Origin: Candidatus Heimdallarchaeota archaeon
GTDB lineage: Archaea > Asgardarchaeota > Heimdallarchaeia > JABLTI01
Direction of reading: 5' to 3'
NCBI GenBank assembly: GCA_030602675.1
Contig: JAUVZH010000006.1
Coordinates: 1-22,568 of the forward strand
DNA: 22,568 bases
Both the position numbers and the translations under genes were made by a program. How positions within the stretch are numbered: the first letter of the stretch is position 1; each line of letters starts with the position of its first letter. The notes beneath the pieces are model-generated. The model was not told where the DNA came from, did not search any database, and was given only the letters and a program-made list of their open reading frames with translations. Shown here piece after piece: positions 7,625 to 14,813 of the stretch.

Positions 7625-7636
7625 AGGTGAAGAAAT

Positions 7637-8368
7637 ATGGGCGATCCAAAGAGAATTAGAAAGAAATACAAAACACCTCGTCAACCCTTTGCTAGACAAA
7701 GGATCGAGCATGATTTACAACTTGTTGGAAAATATGGCTTAAGAAACATGAAATCCGTCTGGAAGTTCTCAACATTATTAAGGCATTTCAGAGTGAATGC
7801 TCGTAGACTCTTGAGTCTTGATGATGAAGATCGAAAAACTGGCGAAATAGAACTACTAGGTAGATTGCAAAGAATGGGCTTAGTAGCAAAAAATGCTACA
7901 CTTGATGATGTTTTAAGTTTGCAAGTTGAAAGCTTCCTAGAGAGAAGATTGCAAACATTAGTTCATAAGAAAGGTTTTGCAACAACATCATATCATTCTC
8001 GTCAGATGATAGTTCATGGTCACATTTCTATTGGTGATCGCATTGCTAATTCACCAAATTATTTAGTTCCTCCATCAGAAGAGAATTCTATAGTTTTTAC
8101 TTTAGATTCACCATATCGCAAAGCTAGTCATAAAGCACTACCAACAAACGTCAATAAATCAAAGAAACCAAAAGAAGCTAGAAGACAAGATCGTGGCAAA
8201 CGTGGACCACCTCGACCAAAACCAAAGAAGAGAGAACCAATCAAACAAGAACCTGCAAAGGAAGAACCATTGTTAGTTCCAGATGAAACTAAAAAGGAAG
8301 TAAAAGATATAAAAGAAGAAGAAAGGGTAAAAGAAACGTTACCTCCAAAAATCAAAGATGAAATATAA
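7637..8368 (+). CDS. rps4: Small ribosomal subunit protein uS4 with long charged C-terminal tail
   Basis: uS4 nucleates assembly of the 30S body by binding 16S rRNA. The N-terminal part starts MGDPKRIRKKYKTPRQPF, typical of archaeal S4. The S4 RNA-binding domain lies at about residues 100-147 (SFLERRLQTLVHKKGFA, then the RQMIVHGHISIGDR core). Archaeal S4 is usually around 180 aa; here about 65 extra residues follow residue ~175. They are basic and Pro-rich at first (KRGPPRPKPKKREP), then acidic/basic mixed (ETKKEVKDIKEEERVKE). The tail is low-complexity and probably disordered; its role is unknown. The ATG at 7637 follows GGTGA. The gene is tightly spaced between rpS13 and rpS11. Confidence 0.96.
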   Translation: MGDPKRIRKKYKTPRQPFARQRIEHDLQLVGKYGLRNMKSVWKFSTLLRHFRVNARRLLSLDDEDRKTGEIELLGRLQRMGLVAKNATLDDVLSLQVESFLERRLQTLVHKKGFATTSYHSRQMIVHGHISIGDRIANSPNYLVPPSEENSIVFTLDSPYRKASHKALPTNVNKSKKPKEARRQDRGKRGPPRPKPKKREPIKQEPAKEEPLLVPDETKKEVKDIKEEERVKETLPPKIKDEI

Positions 8369-8378
8369 GGTGAAATAA

Positions 8379-8795
8379 ATGAGTTCAGCCAAAGATACTA
8401 AAAGAAGAAGAATCCTAAGAACTGGTATTGTTCATATCTACTCTTCATATAATGATACAATAATAACTGTTACAGACGCAACTGGTAGTGAGACAATAGC
8501 TAAACGTTCCGGTGGAATGTACGTAAAAAGCGATCGATATGAATCTTCACCTTATGCAGCAATGAGAGCTGCTTATGACGCTGCAACTGCTGCTAAAGAT
8601 AGAGGAATTACAAAAATCGATATTGCAGTTCGAGCACCCGGTGGAAACGGACCAAGAACACCAGGACCTGGTGCACAAGCAGCAATAAGAGCTTTAGCTA
8701 GGTCTGGATTAAGAATTGGTCGAATTGAAGAAGTAACTCCAGTTGCTCACGATGGAACCAGAAGAGCTGGTGGAAGAAGAGGAAGACGAGTTTAG
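8379..8795 (+). CDS. rps11: Small ribosomal subunit protein uS11
   Basis: uS11 lines the 30S platform near the mRNA exit and E site. The 138-aa product has the family core GIVHIYSSYNDTIITVTDATG, the MYVKSDRYESSPYAAMRAA block, and the highly conserved GNGPRTPGPGAQAAIRALARSG region. It ends with the basic tail HDGTRRAGGRRGRRV that defines archaeal/eukaryotic uS11. The ATG at 8379 is preceded by AAGGTGA. It begins 10 nt after rpS4 and is followed 20 nt later by a zinc-ribbon gene. In many archaea the next gene would be rpoD (RNA polymerase subunit D); it is not here. Confidence 0.97.
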   Translation: MSSAKDTKRRRILRTGIVHIYSSYNDTIITVTDATGSETIAKRSGGMYVKSDRYESSPYAAMRAAYDAATAAKDRGITKIDIAVRAPGGNGPRTPGPGAQAAIRALARSGLRIGRIEEVTPVAHDGTRRAGGRRGRRV

Positions 8796-8815
8796 ACTGA
8801 TCAGGTGTAAATGAT

Positions 8816-9001
8816 ATGAGCGATAAAATATATAGTATGCCAACCTGTTCTTGCTGTTTCAAAAAGATAACACCAGATGACGTTGGATCAGTCAAATTCA
8901 GATGTCCAAGTTGCGGTGATGTAGTACATGTACGTTGTTCCTCCTGTAGGAAAAAAGAAATAAAATACACTTGTCCAGCATGTGGATTCATAGGTCCTTA
9001 A
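8816..9001 (+). CDS. Four-CxxC zinc-ribbon RNA-binding protein, 61 aa
   Basis: This small protein has four CxxC knuckles: C11/C14, C30/C33, C41/C44 and C53/C56, plus an extra C13. The pattern forms two treble-clef-type zinc sites, matching the short archaeal zinc-ribbon proteins annotated as RNA-binding with a function in translation (COG2888/DUF1610 type). The ATG at 8816 has AGGTG (8803-8807) at 8-nt spacing; the ATG at 8811 is out of frame and stops at once. Its place as the last gene of a ribosomal-protein operon supports a ribosome or rRNA-linked role. Direct function is not shown by the sequence. Confidence 0.88.
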   Translation: MSDKIYSMPTCSCCFKKITPDDVGSVKFRCPSCGDVVHVRCSSCRKKEIKYTCPACGFIGP

Positions 9002-9008
9002 TTTTTTT

Positions 9009-9026
9009 TGAGAGATTTTTCTCTCA
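9009..9026 (+). terminator. Hairpin plus T-tracts ending the ribosomal-protein operon
   Basis: A 7-bp perfect stem TGAGAGA-TTTT-TCTCTCA lies 8 nt after the zinc-ribbon stop. It is preceded by eight Ts (9002-9009) and followed by T-rich sequence to about 9048. On the minus strand it lacks a downstream T-run, so it serves the plus-strand operon. Confidence 0.6.
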
Positions 9027-9053
9027 TTTCTTACTTTTCTTTATTTTTAGACT

Positions 9054-10217
9054 TTAGAGATTTTTCAATCTTTGAATTATTTCATCAATTTGATCCATTG
9101 AAATAGAACCAAAGCTTGCTCTAAGATACCCTTCACCTGAAGGTCCAAATTCAGTTCCAGGTACTAGAACTACTTTTTGCTTATCAAAAATTTTCTCACT
9201 TAATTCAACAGCTGTGGTATAATCCTTGTGAAAAGTAACCTTAGGAAAGGCGTAGAAACTTCCTTCAGGTTTTCGACAGCTAAAACCATCAATACTATTG
9301 AATCCTTTTACAATCTTGTTCATACGTTCTTTCAAAATATCTCTCAGATTGTTCGTAAAATCATCTGCTTCTTTTGTATTTATGAATTCACCAAGTGCGT
9401 TTTGCTGTGCAGATGGAGCATTAGCTACAATGAAGCTATGCATTTTTATCATTTGAGCTATCATTTCTTTTGGTCCAGCTGCGTAACCTATTCTCCATCC
9501 AGGGATACAATATGTCTTGGAATAACTATTCAATAACAAAGTTCGTTCATATGCTCCATCTAGAGCAGGGACACGTATGTGTTTGTCGTCAGTAAATATA
9601 CATCTTTCATAAACTTCATCTGTTAAAAGAATAAGATTATTATCAACGGCAAGATCTATTATTGGTTTTAGTTCTAATGCTGTCATTATTTCTCCAGTAG
9701 GATTTGAAGGGAAATTCAAGATTATTGCTTTTGTACGATCAGTAACTAAATCTTGCATATTAGAAGTGTCAATCTTGAGTTCATCAGTAGGTTTCATCCA
9801 AACTGGTTTTCCACCAGCCAATGTGATTTGTCGTGGATAGGTTAAGAAAGATGGATCAGGTAGTAGAACCTCATCTCCTGGATCAATGAAGCTCATTAAA
9901 GAACAGAATAAAGCTTCACATCCACTAGCAGTTGCTAGAATTTGTGTATCTGGATCATAATCAAGATTATACCATCGCTTATTTTGCTCAGCAACAGCAT
10001 CTCTATATTTCTTTGTTCCGGGTGTTGGTGAATAATAATTGTCACCATTTTCAATTAATTTAACAACAGCATCAATTAATCCTTTTGGTGTTGGAATATT
10101 GGGTTGACCAATTCCAAGGCTTATAACACCAGGAATACCTTGAGCACGTGAAAAGAGTTTACGAATCCCAGAAGGTGCGATGTTATCTAATCTTTCAGCA
10201 TTTTTCATTTTAGTCAT
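9054..10217 (-). CDS. PLP-dependent aminotransferase, class I/II
   Basis: This fold-type I aminotransferase (aspartate aminotransferase-like) transfers amino groups between an amino acid and a 2-oxoacid. Family features in order are: GIGQPNIPTPKGL near the N terminus, YSPTPGTKKYRDAV (substrate/cofactor loop), ATASGCEALF (phosphate binding), NFPSNPTGE (conserved Asn-Pro), DEVYE (Asp to the pyridine nitrogen) and NSYSKTYCIPGWRIGY. The last holds the Schiff-base lysine and the phosphate-binding Arg. The reading frame extends 45 codons further upstream, but that stretch is not aminotransferase-like. I place the start at the ATG at 10217 (387 aa), behind AGGTTG; the ATG at 10208 is an alternative. 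The substrate cannot be fixed from sequence. It is divergent from the fumarylacetoacetate hydrolase-family gene. Confidence 0.9.
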   Translation of the reverse strand: MTKMKNAERLDNIAPSGIRKLFSRAQGIPGVISLGIGQPNIPTPKGLIDAVVKLIENGDNYYSPTPGTKKYRDAVAEQNKRWYNLDYDPDTQILATASGCEALFCSLMSFIDPGDEVLLPDPSFLTYPRQITLAGGKPVWMKPTDELKIDTSNMQDLVTDRTKAIILNFPSNPTGEIMTALELKPIIDLAVDNNLILLTDEVYERCIFTDDKHIRVPALDGAYERTLLLNSYSKTYCIPGWRIGYAAGPKEMIAQMIKMHSFIVANAPSAQQNALGEFINTKEADDFTNNLRDILKERMNKIVKGFNSIDGFSCRKPEGSFYAFPKVTFHKDYTTAVELSEKIFDKQKVVLVPGTEFGPSGEGYLRASFGSISMDQIDEIIQRLKNL

Positions 10218-10396
10218 AAAATAACAACCTTGCAACAAATAGTATAATACTAAAGTCAAGTTTACTAAATTCAAAAGCTTTTTGTCTAATAATAACTTTA
10301 ATTTCCAAGTTTGAAAAATAAGAATGCTACCAATGAATTTTAAAACATGCATTATTCTACGATGAGATAATTAGTAACAATTAGAGGTAAAAGAAT

Positions 10397-11329
10397 TTGA
10401 AGATCTTTGCTTTTCAAACAAAAGATGGTGTGGAAAGATTAGGAGCATTTTGGAATGATACTGAAGTCTTTGATATAGTGAAAGTTGGAGAACGTTTGCC
10501 AAAAGCCAAATTTGAAGCAATAAGGAATATGGAAGAACTAATCTCTATGGGTGATAAAAGCATCAAGAAATTAAATAAAATGATCAAGGAACTGAAAGAA
10601 CTTGAAGCTAATGACCCAGAAATATTCACCGAAATAAAAACAAATACATTTTACCAAGTAAAAGAAATAAAATTCTTACCACCCCTTACAAACCCTCAGA
10701 AGATTATCTGTTTGGGAAGAAACTTTCTTGAGCATGCAAAGGAAGGAGGAAAAGAACCTCCAATAAATCCAATGATTTGGGGAAAATTCAATACAGCAAT
10801 CATTGGGCATCAAGATAACATTGTTTTACCAAAAATATCTGAAAAGGTAGATGTTGAAATCGAATTAGTTGTAGTGATTGGAAAAGAGGGCAAGCATATT
10901 CCTGAGGAAGAAGCATTGGAATATGTATGGGGTTATACAATTGGTAATGATGTAACTGCTCGAGATTATCAGTATATCGACAAGCAATTTACTCGAGCAA
11001 AAACTATGGATACATTTGCACCTTTAGGACCATGGATAGTTACATCAGATGAATTAACTGATCCACAAAAACTAGAATTAGAATTAAAAGTAAATGGAAA
11101 TACGTGGCAAAAATCTCATACAAAACATATGATTTTCTCAGTTGCTTATACTATAGCCTATTTATCAAAGTCATTTACTTTCAAGCCAGGGGATTTGATT
11201 TTTACCGGAACACCATCAGGTGTAGGTCATTATCAAAAACCACCTGTATACCTGAAAAAGGGTGACATTATCACTTTATCTATTGAAAATATTGGTGTAC
11301 TATCAAATCCAGTTGTAGAAGAAGAATAA
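10397..11329 (+). CDS. Fumarylacetoacetate hydrolase (FAH) family protein
   Basis: The 310-aa product has a ~90-residue N-terminal domain and a C-terminal FAH catalytic domain, as in acylpyruvases and 2-hydroxyhepta-2,4-diene-1,7-dioate isomerases. Diagnostic segments are KIICLGRNFLEHAKEGG (~102), the metal ligands in DVEIELVVVIG (E154, E156), GYTIGNDVTARD (~179-190, Asp ligand) and GDLIFTGTPSGVG near the C terminus. The family cleaves or isomerises C-C bonds next to carbonyls using Mg2+ or Mn2+, and some members decarboxylate oxaloacetate. The substrate here is unknown. The start is TTG at 10397, 6 nt after GAGGTAA (10384-10390). It is monocistronic, divergent from the aminotransferase and convergent with the gamma-glutamyltransferase gene. 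Confidence 0.9.
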   Translation: MKIFAFQTKDGVERLGAFWNDTEVFDIVKVGERLPKAKFEAIRNMEELISMGDKSIKKLNKMIKELKELEANDPEIFTEIKTNTFYQVKEIKFLPPLTNPQKIICLGRNFLEHAKEGGKEPPINPMIWGKFNTAIIGHQDNIVLPKISEKVDVEIELVVVIGKEGKHIPEEEALEYVWGYTIGNDVTARDYQYIDKQFTRAKTMDTFAPLGPWIVTSDELTDPQKLELELKVNGNTWQKSHTKHMIFSVAYTIAYLSKSFTFKPGDLIFTGTPSGVGHYQKPPVYLKKGDIITLSIENIGVLSNPVVEEE

Positions 11330-11429
11330 GATTTCTTTCCAACTACTTCTCTTTATTATATATGATTTAAGAACTATGACAAGAAGAAGGTTCTAGAAAT
11401 AAAAAATGTTGGTTTTGCAAAGCAGTAAA

Positions 11430-13025
11430 TTACCAGCCAATTGCACAACCATCTCTTCTTGGATCAGAACCGCCAAAAAGTACATCTTTTTCATTGTCAA
11501 TTGCTATTGCTTGTGCTCCACCAAAGAATTCTCCAATATCTGATCGAATAGTATGTCCCTTAGTAATAAGCTCAGCTCGAGTTTTAATTCCAATACCTTG
11601 TTCCAAAGCAATCATATTGTCATCGTAGTGTCTAAATCTAGGTGCTTCAATTGCTTGTTGCACATTCATTCCGTATTCAACAAGATTTAGAAAAACTTGC
11701 ATTTGTCCTTGTGGTTGCATATCCCCACCCATTACGCCGAAGTTCAATACAGGTAAATCATTTTGGAAAACCATAGCAGGTATAATCGTTTGGAAAGGCC
11801 TTTTTCTAGGTTCTAAAGAGTTCAAATGTTTTGGATCTAGTGAGAATAAAGCTCCTCTGTTTTGTAAACAGATGCCTGTTCCCTTAGCAACATATCCGGA
11901 ACCAAAACCAGTATACAAACTATTGATGAAAGAAACAACATTTCTATCCTTATCAACTACTGATAGATAAATAGTATCTCCATGTGACCAGTCCAAACCT
12001 GGTTTGACATTTTCAGCAGCTTTGTTAAGATCAATTCTATCTTGTTGCTTAACTGAATATTCATCTGAAAGCAATTCATCTAACGGCAAATTATTGAAAT
12101 CTGGGTCGGCAGCAAAAGTTCGTAAATCTGCCCATGCAAGTTTCTTAGCTTCAATAAGTAAATGCAAATACTGTGAAGAATTATGAATCATAGATTCCAA
12201 TTCAAAACCTTTCGCAATATTAAGACCCAATAATGTAGCAATACCTTGACCATTAGGTGGACATTGAAACATTTCATAGTCCTTATACTTGCTACTTATG
12301 GGAGTATCCCATTGTGCTTCAAAAGCAGCAAAATCCTCTAGTGTAAAGAAACCTTCATTTTCTTCAGAAAACTTGACAATCTTCTTTGCTATTGATCCTT
12401 TATAGAACTCCTCAGCTCCACCCTTTGCAATTGCTTTGAATGTTTTTGCTAAATCTTTCGAGTAAAACATTTCTCCAACTCTTGGTGGATGTCCATTTGG
12501 TAAATAATTCTTAGCAGTTGCTGGATGACAATTTAATTTATCAACAGCTAGATGCCATGAGTAGCTTGCTAACTCACTCACTGGAAATCCATTTTCAGCA
12601 TAATAGATAGCTGGTTCTAACACTTCCTTGAAACTCATGGTTCCGTATTCAGTTAATGCTTTATCAAAACCACTAATAGCTCCAGGAACACTGACAGCTT
12701 GTAAACCAATTAGAGGAATCTTATCTAATCCCTTATCTTTAAAATAATCAATTGTTAGATTTTCTGGTGACCAACCACTGGCATTCAGAGAATGTAGCTT
12801 ATTATCTTTCTGACTATAAATAAGCGCAAAAGCATCTCCACCTATTCCAGTACTCATCGGTTCAACAATATTCAAAGTTGCTGCAACGGCTACAGCAGCA
12901 TCTATAGCATTTCCACCTTTCTTCAATATATCAATTCCAGCTTGTACAGCTAAAGGTTGACTAGATGCAACCATACCGTTTTTCCCTATAATCATTGAAC
13001 GATGAGAATTTCTTATTTCGAACAT
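11430..13025 (-). CDS. Gamma-glutamyltransferase family protein (cytosolic type)
   Basis: This is an Ntn-hydrolase of the gamma-glutamyltranspeptidase family, which cleaves gamma-glutamyl bonds in glutathione-like or poly-glutamyl compounds. Conserved regions are GGNAIDAAVAVAATLNIVEP near the N terminus, STGIGGDAFAL, and the autoprocessing site HGDTIYLSVVD. There Thr351 would become the nucleophile of the small subunit. NRGALFSLDP and FGVMGGDMQPQGQMQ follow. There is no signal peptide, unlike secreted bacterial GGTs, so it resembles the cytosolic YwrD-like branch. An upstream in-frame TTG at 13031 exists, but GAGGT (plus positions 13032-13036) abuts it and sits 6 nt from the ATG at 13025, which I prefer (531 aa). 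It is divergent from the VOC gene. Confidence 0.92.
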   Translation of the reverse strand: MFEIRNSHRSMIIGKNGMVASSQPLAVQAGIDILKKGGNAIDAAVAVAATLNIVEPMSTGIGGDAFALIYSQKDNKLHSLNASGWSPENLTIDYFKDKGLDKIPLIGLQAVSVPGAISGFDKALTEYGTMSFKEVLEPAIYYAENGFPVSELASYSWHLAVDKLNCHPATAKNYLPNGHPPRVGEMFYSKDLAKTFKAIAKGGAEEFYKGSIAKKIVKFSEENEGFFTLEDFAAFEAQWDTPISSKYKDYEMFQCPPNGQGIATLLGLNIAKGFELESMIHNSSQYLHLLIEAKKLAWADLRTFAADPDFNNLPLDELLSDEYSVKQQDRIDLNKAAENVKPGLDWSHGDTIYLSVVDKDRNVVSFINSLYTGFGSGYVAKGTGICLQNRGALFSLDPKHLNSLEPRKRPFQTIIPAMVFQNDLPVLNFGVMGGDMQPQGQMQVFLNLVEYGMNVQQAIEAPRFRHYDDNMIALEQGIGIKTRAELITKGHTIRSDIGEFFGGAQAIAIDNEKDVLFGGSDPRRDGCAIGW

Positions 13026-13056
13026 TTTCAAACCTCAAACGAATTCTGTCGCTTAA

Positions 13057-13064
13057 TTTTTATA
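13057..13064 (+). promoter_or_regulatory. Candidate TATA box for the VOC gene
   Basis: TTTTTATAA sits 25-32 nt before the ATG at 13089. If transcription starts 25-27 nt downstream, as is usual in archaea, the message would be leaderless or nearly so. This is consistent with the weak Shine-Dalgarno there. Confidence 0.3.
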
Positions 13065-13088
13065 ACTTGTGGTAAAGATATCATTACT

Positions 13089-13481
13089 ATGATAATAGGT
13101 ATTGATGTAGTATTTTTACATGTGAAAGACCCAGATATGATGTCTAATTGGTATCAAGAAAAACTTGGTTTAGAGATAAGTTTTTCAGATCCAGATAAAA
13201 GCTGGCAAGAATTCTCTTTTGATGATACAAGACTTACCACAAGATTTGCTTTGGATTATGGTGGTCCTAATCCTTCACCTGTTGAAAAACAACCAATAAT
13301 AATTTCATTTAAAGTTGAAGACATTGAAATAGCAGTGAATAAAATGGTGAAGAAAGATGTAGAATTTGTTGGCAAGAGTAAGATATTCGATGTAGGACCT
13401 ACACTGGTTGCCACATTTAAGGATCCAGAAGGAAACTATTTACAATTATCTCAGAAAAAAAATGTGCTAATGAAATTATAG
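13089..13481 (+). CDS. VOC (glyoxalase/bleomycin-resistance/dioxygenase) family protein
   Basis: The 130-aa product has the paired beta-alpha-beta-beta-beta modules of the vicinal oxygen chelate fold. Module one runs from GIDVVFLHVKDPDMMSNWYQ to RFALD; module two runs from IIISFKVEDIEIAVNKMVKKD to the typical end FKDPEGNYLQL. The terminal Glu of DPEGN-YLQL and early residues of module one are the usual metal-ligand positions, but the first-strand His/Glu ligand is not obvious (VVFLHV supplies a His). Substrate is unknown; lyase, isomerase or resistance roles all occur in this fold. Upstream in-frame codons to 13002 overlap the divergent gamma-glutamyltransferase gene and are not VOC-like, so I use the ATG at 13089. 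Confidence 0.85.
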   Translation: MIIGIDVVFLHVKDPDMMSNWYQEKLGLEISFSDPDKSWQEFSFDDTRLTTRFALDYGGPNPSPVEKQPIIISFKVEDIEIAVNKMVKKDVEFVGKSKIFDVGPTLVATFKDPEGNYLQLSQKKNVLMKL

Positions 13482-13482
13482 A

Positions 13483-13525
13483 AATAAAAAAAAGGACGAA
13501 AATTAACGGGTTTTTTTAACACCCG
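13483..13525 (-). terminator. Hairpin plus T-tract at the end of tyrS
   Basis: On the minus strand CGGGT-9nt-ACCCG (plus 13507-13525) overlaps the last codons of tyrS. It is followed by the stop codon, then a T-rich run including eight Ts (plus 13485-13493 region). The stem-plus-U-tract arrangement resembles an intrinsic terminator; the T-run alone may suffice in archaea. Confidence 0.45.
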
Positions 13526-14597
13526 CAGTCATTTCATCTAAAGCATCAAGAGTTTCAGGATGTTTGTTGAAATACTTATGAACTGGTTCGAGGATTTTGC
13601 CAAGCTCAATAGCAACAGCGTTCTTAAGATCCATTGGATGAAGTTTTCCTGCAGTATAATCTTTCTCAAGATCAGTATATGTAATATACTCAAGGTCTCC
13701 ACCAAATTTCTCAGGTCGTTTAATTTCCATTGTTGCATTATCTCGACCAAAGATCACATACTTACTAATATCAATGATAGGATTATCTTCAGTAACTTTT
13801 GCTGGACAAAAGGCTGTTTTCATTTTCTTCTTTAAATCAGCTTCAGTATCATGAATATAGATACAAGTTTCTGGCTTCGATTTACTCATCTTAGCTTCAA
13901 TTTTAGCCATATCTGGATCAGCATCAGAATCCATTTTTGATCCTGCACCAGTTAAACCTGCAATTAAAGGAGTATGAACAGCAATAGGTTTTGGTTTACC
14001 AAGATTCTTAGCACAGTCTCGAGTAATCATATGAGCTTTTCTTTGATCCATACCACCATAAGCAATATCGATATCCATATAGAAAATGTCAGCTGCTTGC
14101 ATAGCAGGATAGTAAACCCAGGCACTTTCAACATTCTTGGTTTCCATGGAACGGCCCATGATTGGCAATGCTCGAAGTACTCTATTTAACGAGGTGCTTT
14201 TAGCAACTTTAATTAGAGTTGCCCAATAATCGGAATCACTAACTAACTCGCTTGACCATCTGTAGCTAACTTTATCTTCGGTTAAACCAAGAGCAATATA
14301 ACCTTGTTTAAAGTACTCACCTGCGATTTTAATCTTCTCTAGGTCACCATCGAGTTTATTGTTTACCCAACTGTGCCAATCTGCGAGAAAAATAGTCATG
14401 TTTACACCAGCATTCACTAGGTCATGCATCTTCATAGCGCAAAGCAACCCATTACCGATATGTAATCTACCGCTTAACTCAAAACCAATGTAAGCGTTGG
14501 GTTTTTTCTTTCGTTTAAAGAGGGGTTCTATCTCCTCTGTTTTGATCACTTCCTCTGCATTACGAGTGATCAATCGTATTTTTTCGTCAATTTTCAT
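13503..14597 (-). CDS. tyrS: Tyrosyl-tRNA synthetase
   Basis: TyrRS charges tRNA(Tyr) with tyrosine. The class I Rossmann domain shows the HIGH-type motif in GRLHIGNG (46-49), followed by FLADWHSWVNNKLDGDLEKI. Tyrosine-pocket residues lie in WVYYPAMQAADIFYMDIDIAYGGMDQRKAHM (about 160-190), where YYPxMQAxDI and GGxDQRK are TyrRS-specific rather than TrpRS. The KMSKS loop is at 236-240. An unusual stretch, AGSKMDSDADPDMAKIEA, separates a first KM from the KMSKSKP loop. The C-terminal end FGGDLEYITYTDLEKDY and LHPMDLKNAVAIEL match archaeal TyrRS. I start at the ATG at 14597 (364 aa) behind GGAG; an 18-codon upstream extension is not family-like. It lies 216 nt downstream of abce1 on the same strand. 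Confidence 0.95.
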   Translation of the reverse strand: MKIDEKIRLITRNAEEVIKTEEIEPLFKRKKKPNAYIGFELSGRLHIGNGLLCAMKMHDLVNAGVNMTIFLADWHSWVNNKLDGDLEKIKIAGEYFKQGYIALGLTEDKVSYRWSSELVSDSDYWATLIKVAKSTSLNRVLRALPIMGRSMETKNVESAWVYYPAMQAADIFYMDIDIAYGGMDQRKAHMITRDCAKNLGKPKPIAVHTPLIAGLTGAGSKMDSDADPDMAKIEAKMSKSKPETCIYIHDTEADLKKKMKTAFCPAKVTEDNPIIDISKYVIFGRDNATMEIKRPEKFGGDLEYITYTDLEKDYTAGKLHPMDLKNAVAIELGKILEPVHKYFNKHPETLDALDEMTAGVKKTR

Positions 14598-14649
14598 TCT
14601 TTTGTAGCTCCTCAATTTTCCAGTTCTAATATGCCACAAAAATGGAGAC

Positions 14650-14764
14650 AACTAGACTAGTTCAGAAGGGGTACAAACATTAGAAAGAATCAATGAATGT
14701 CTGCACCCTAGATATAGGGATAATATTTTTCATTCAACTTTCTGTGCCTCTATATAGAAATGAA
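14650..14764 (-). promoter_or_regulatory. tyrS upstream region with clustered short palindromes and a TATA-like box
   Basis: Between abce1 and tyrS are a perfect 13-bp palindrome, AACTAG-A-CTAGTT (14650-14662), a CCCTA-GATA-TAGGG dyad (14706-14719) and TATA-like sequence CTATATAG (14753-14760, usable on the minus strand). A promoter at the TATA would give a leader of roughly 130 nt containing both dyads, so tyrS may have its own regulated transcript. Function is not established. Confidence 0.35.
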
Positions 14765-14813
14765 CAATCTGTTTTTTTTAAAATTATCGGTTAAAGTGAA
14801 AGTAATATGAATA

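Noticed and set aside
10218..10352. 45-codon N-terminal extension of the aminotransferase
   Set aside because: The stretch is Leu/Lys-rich and unlike the family, and the family start pattern begins at the ATG at 10217. It is also promoter-like AT-rich DNA shared with the divergent gene.
13002..13088. Upstream extension of the VOC protein
   Set aside because: It overlaps the start of the divergent gamma-glutamyltransferase gene, and VOC homology begins right after the ATG at 13089.
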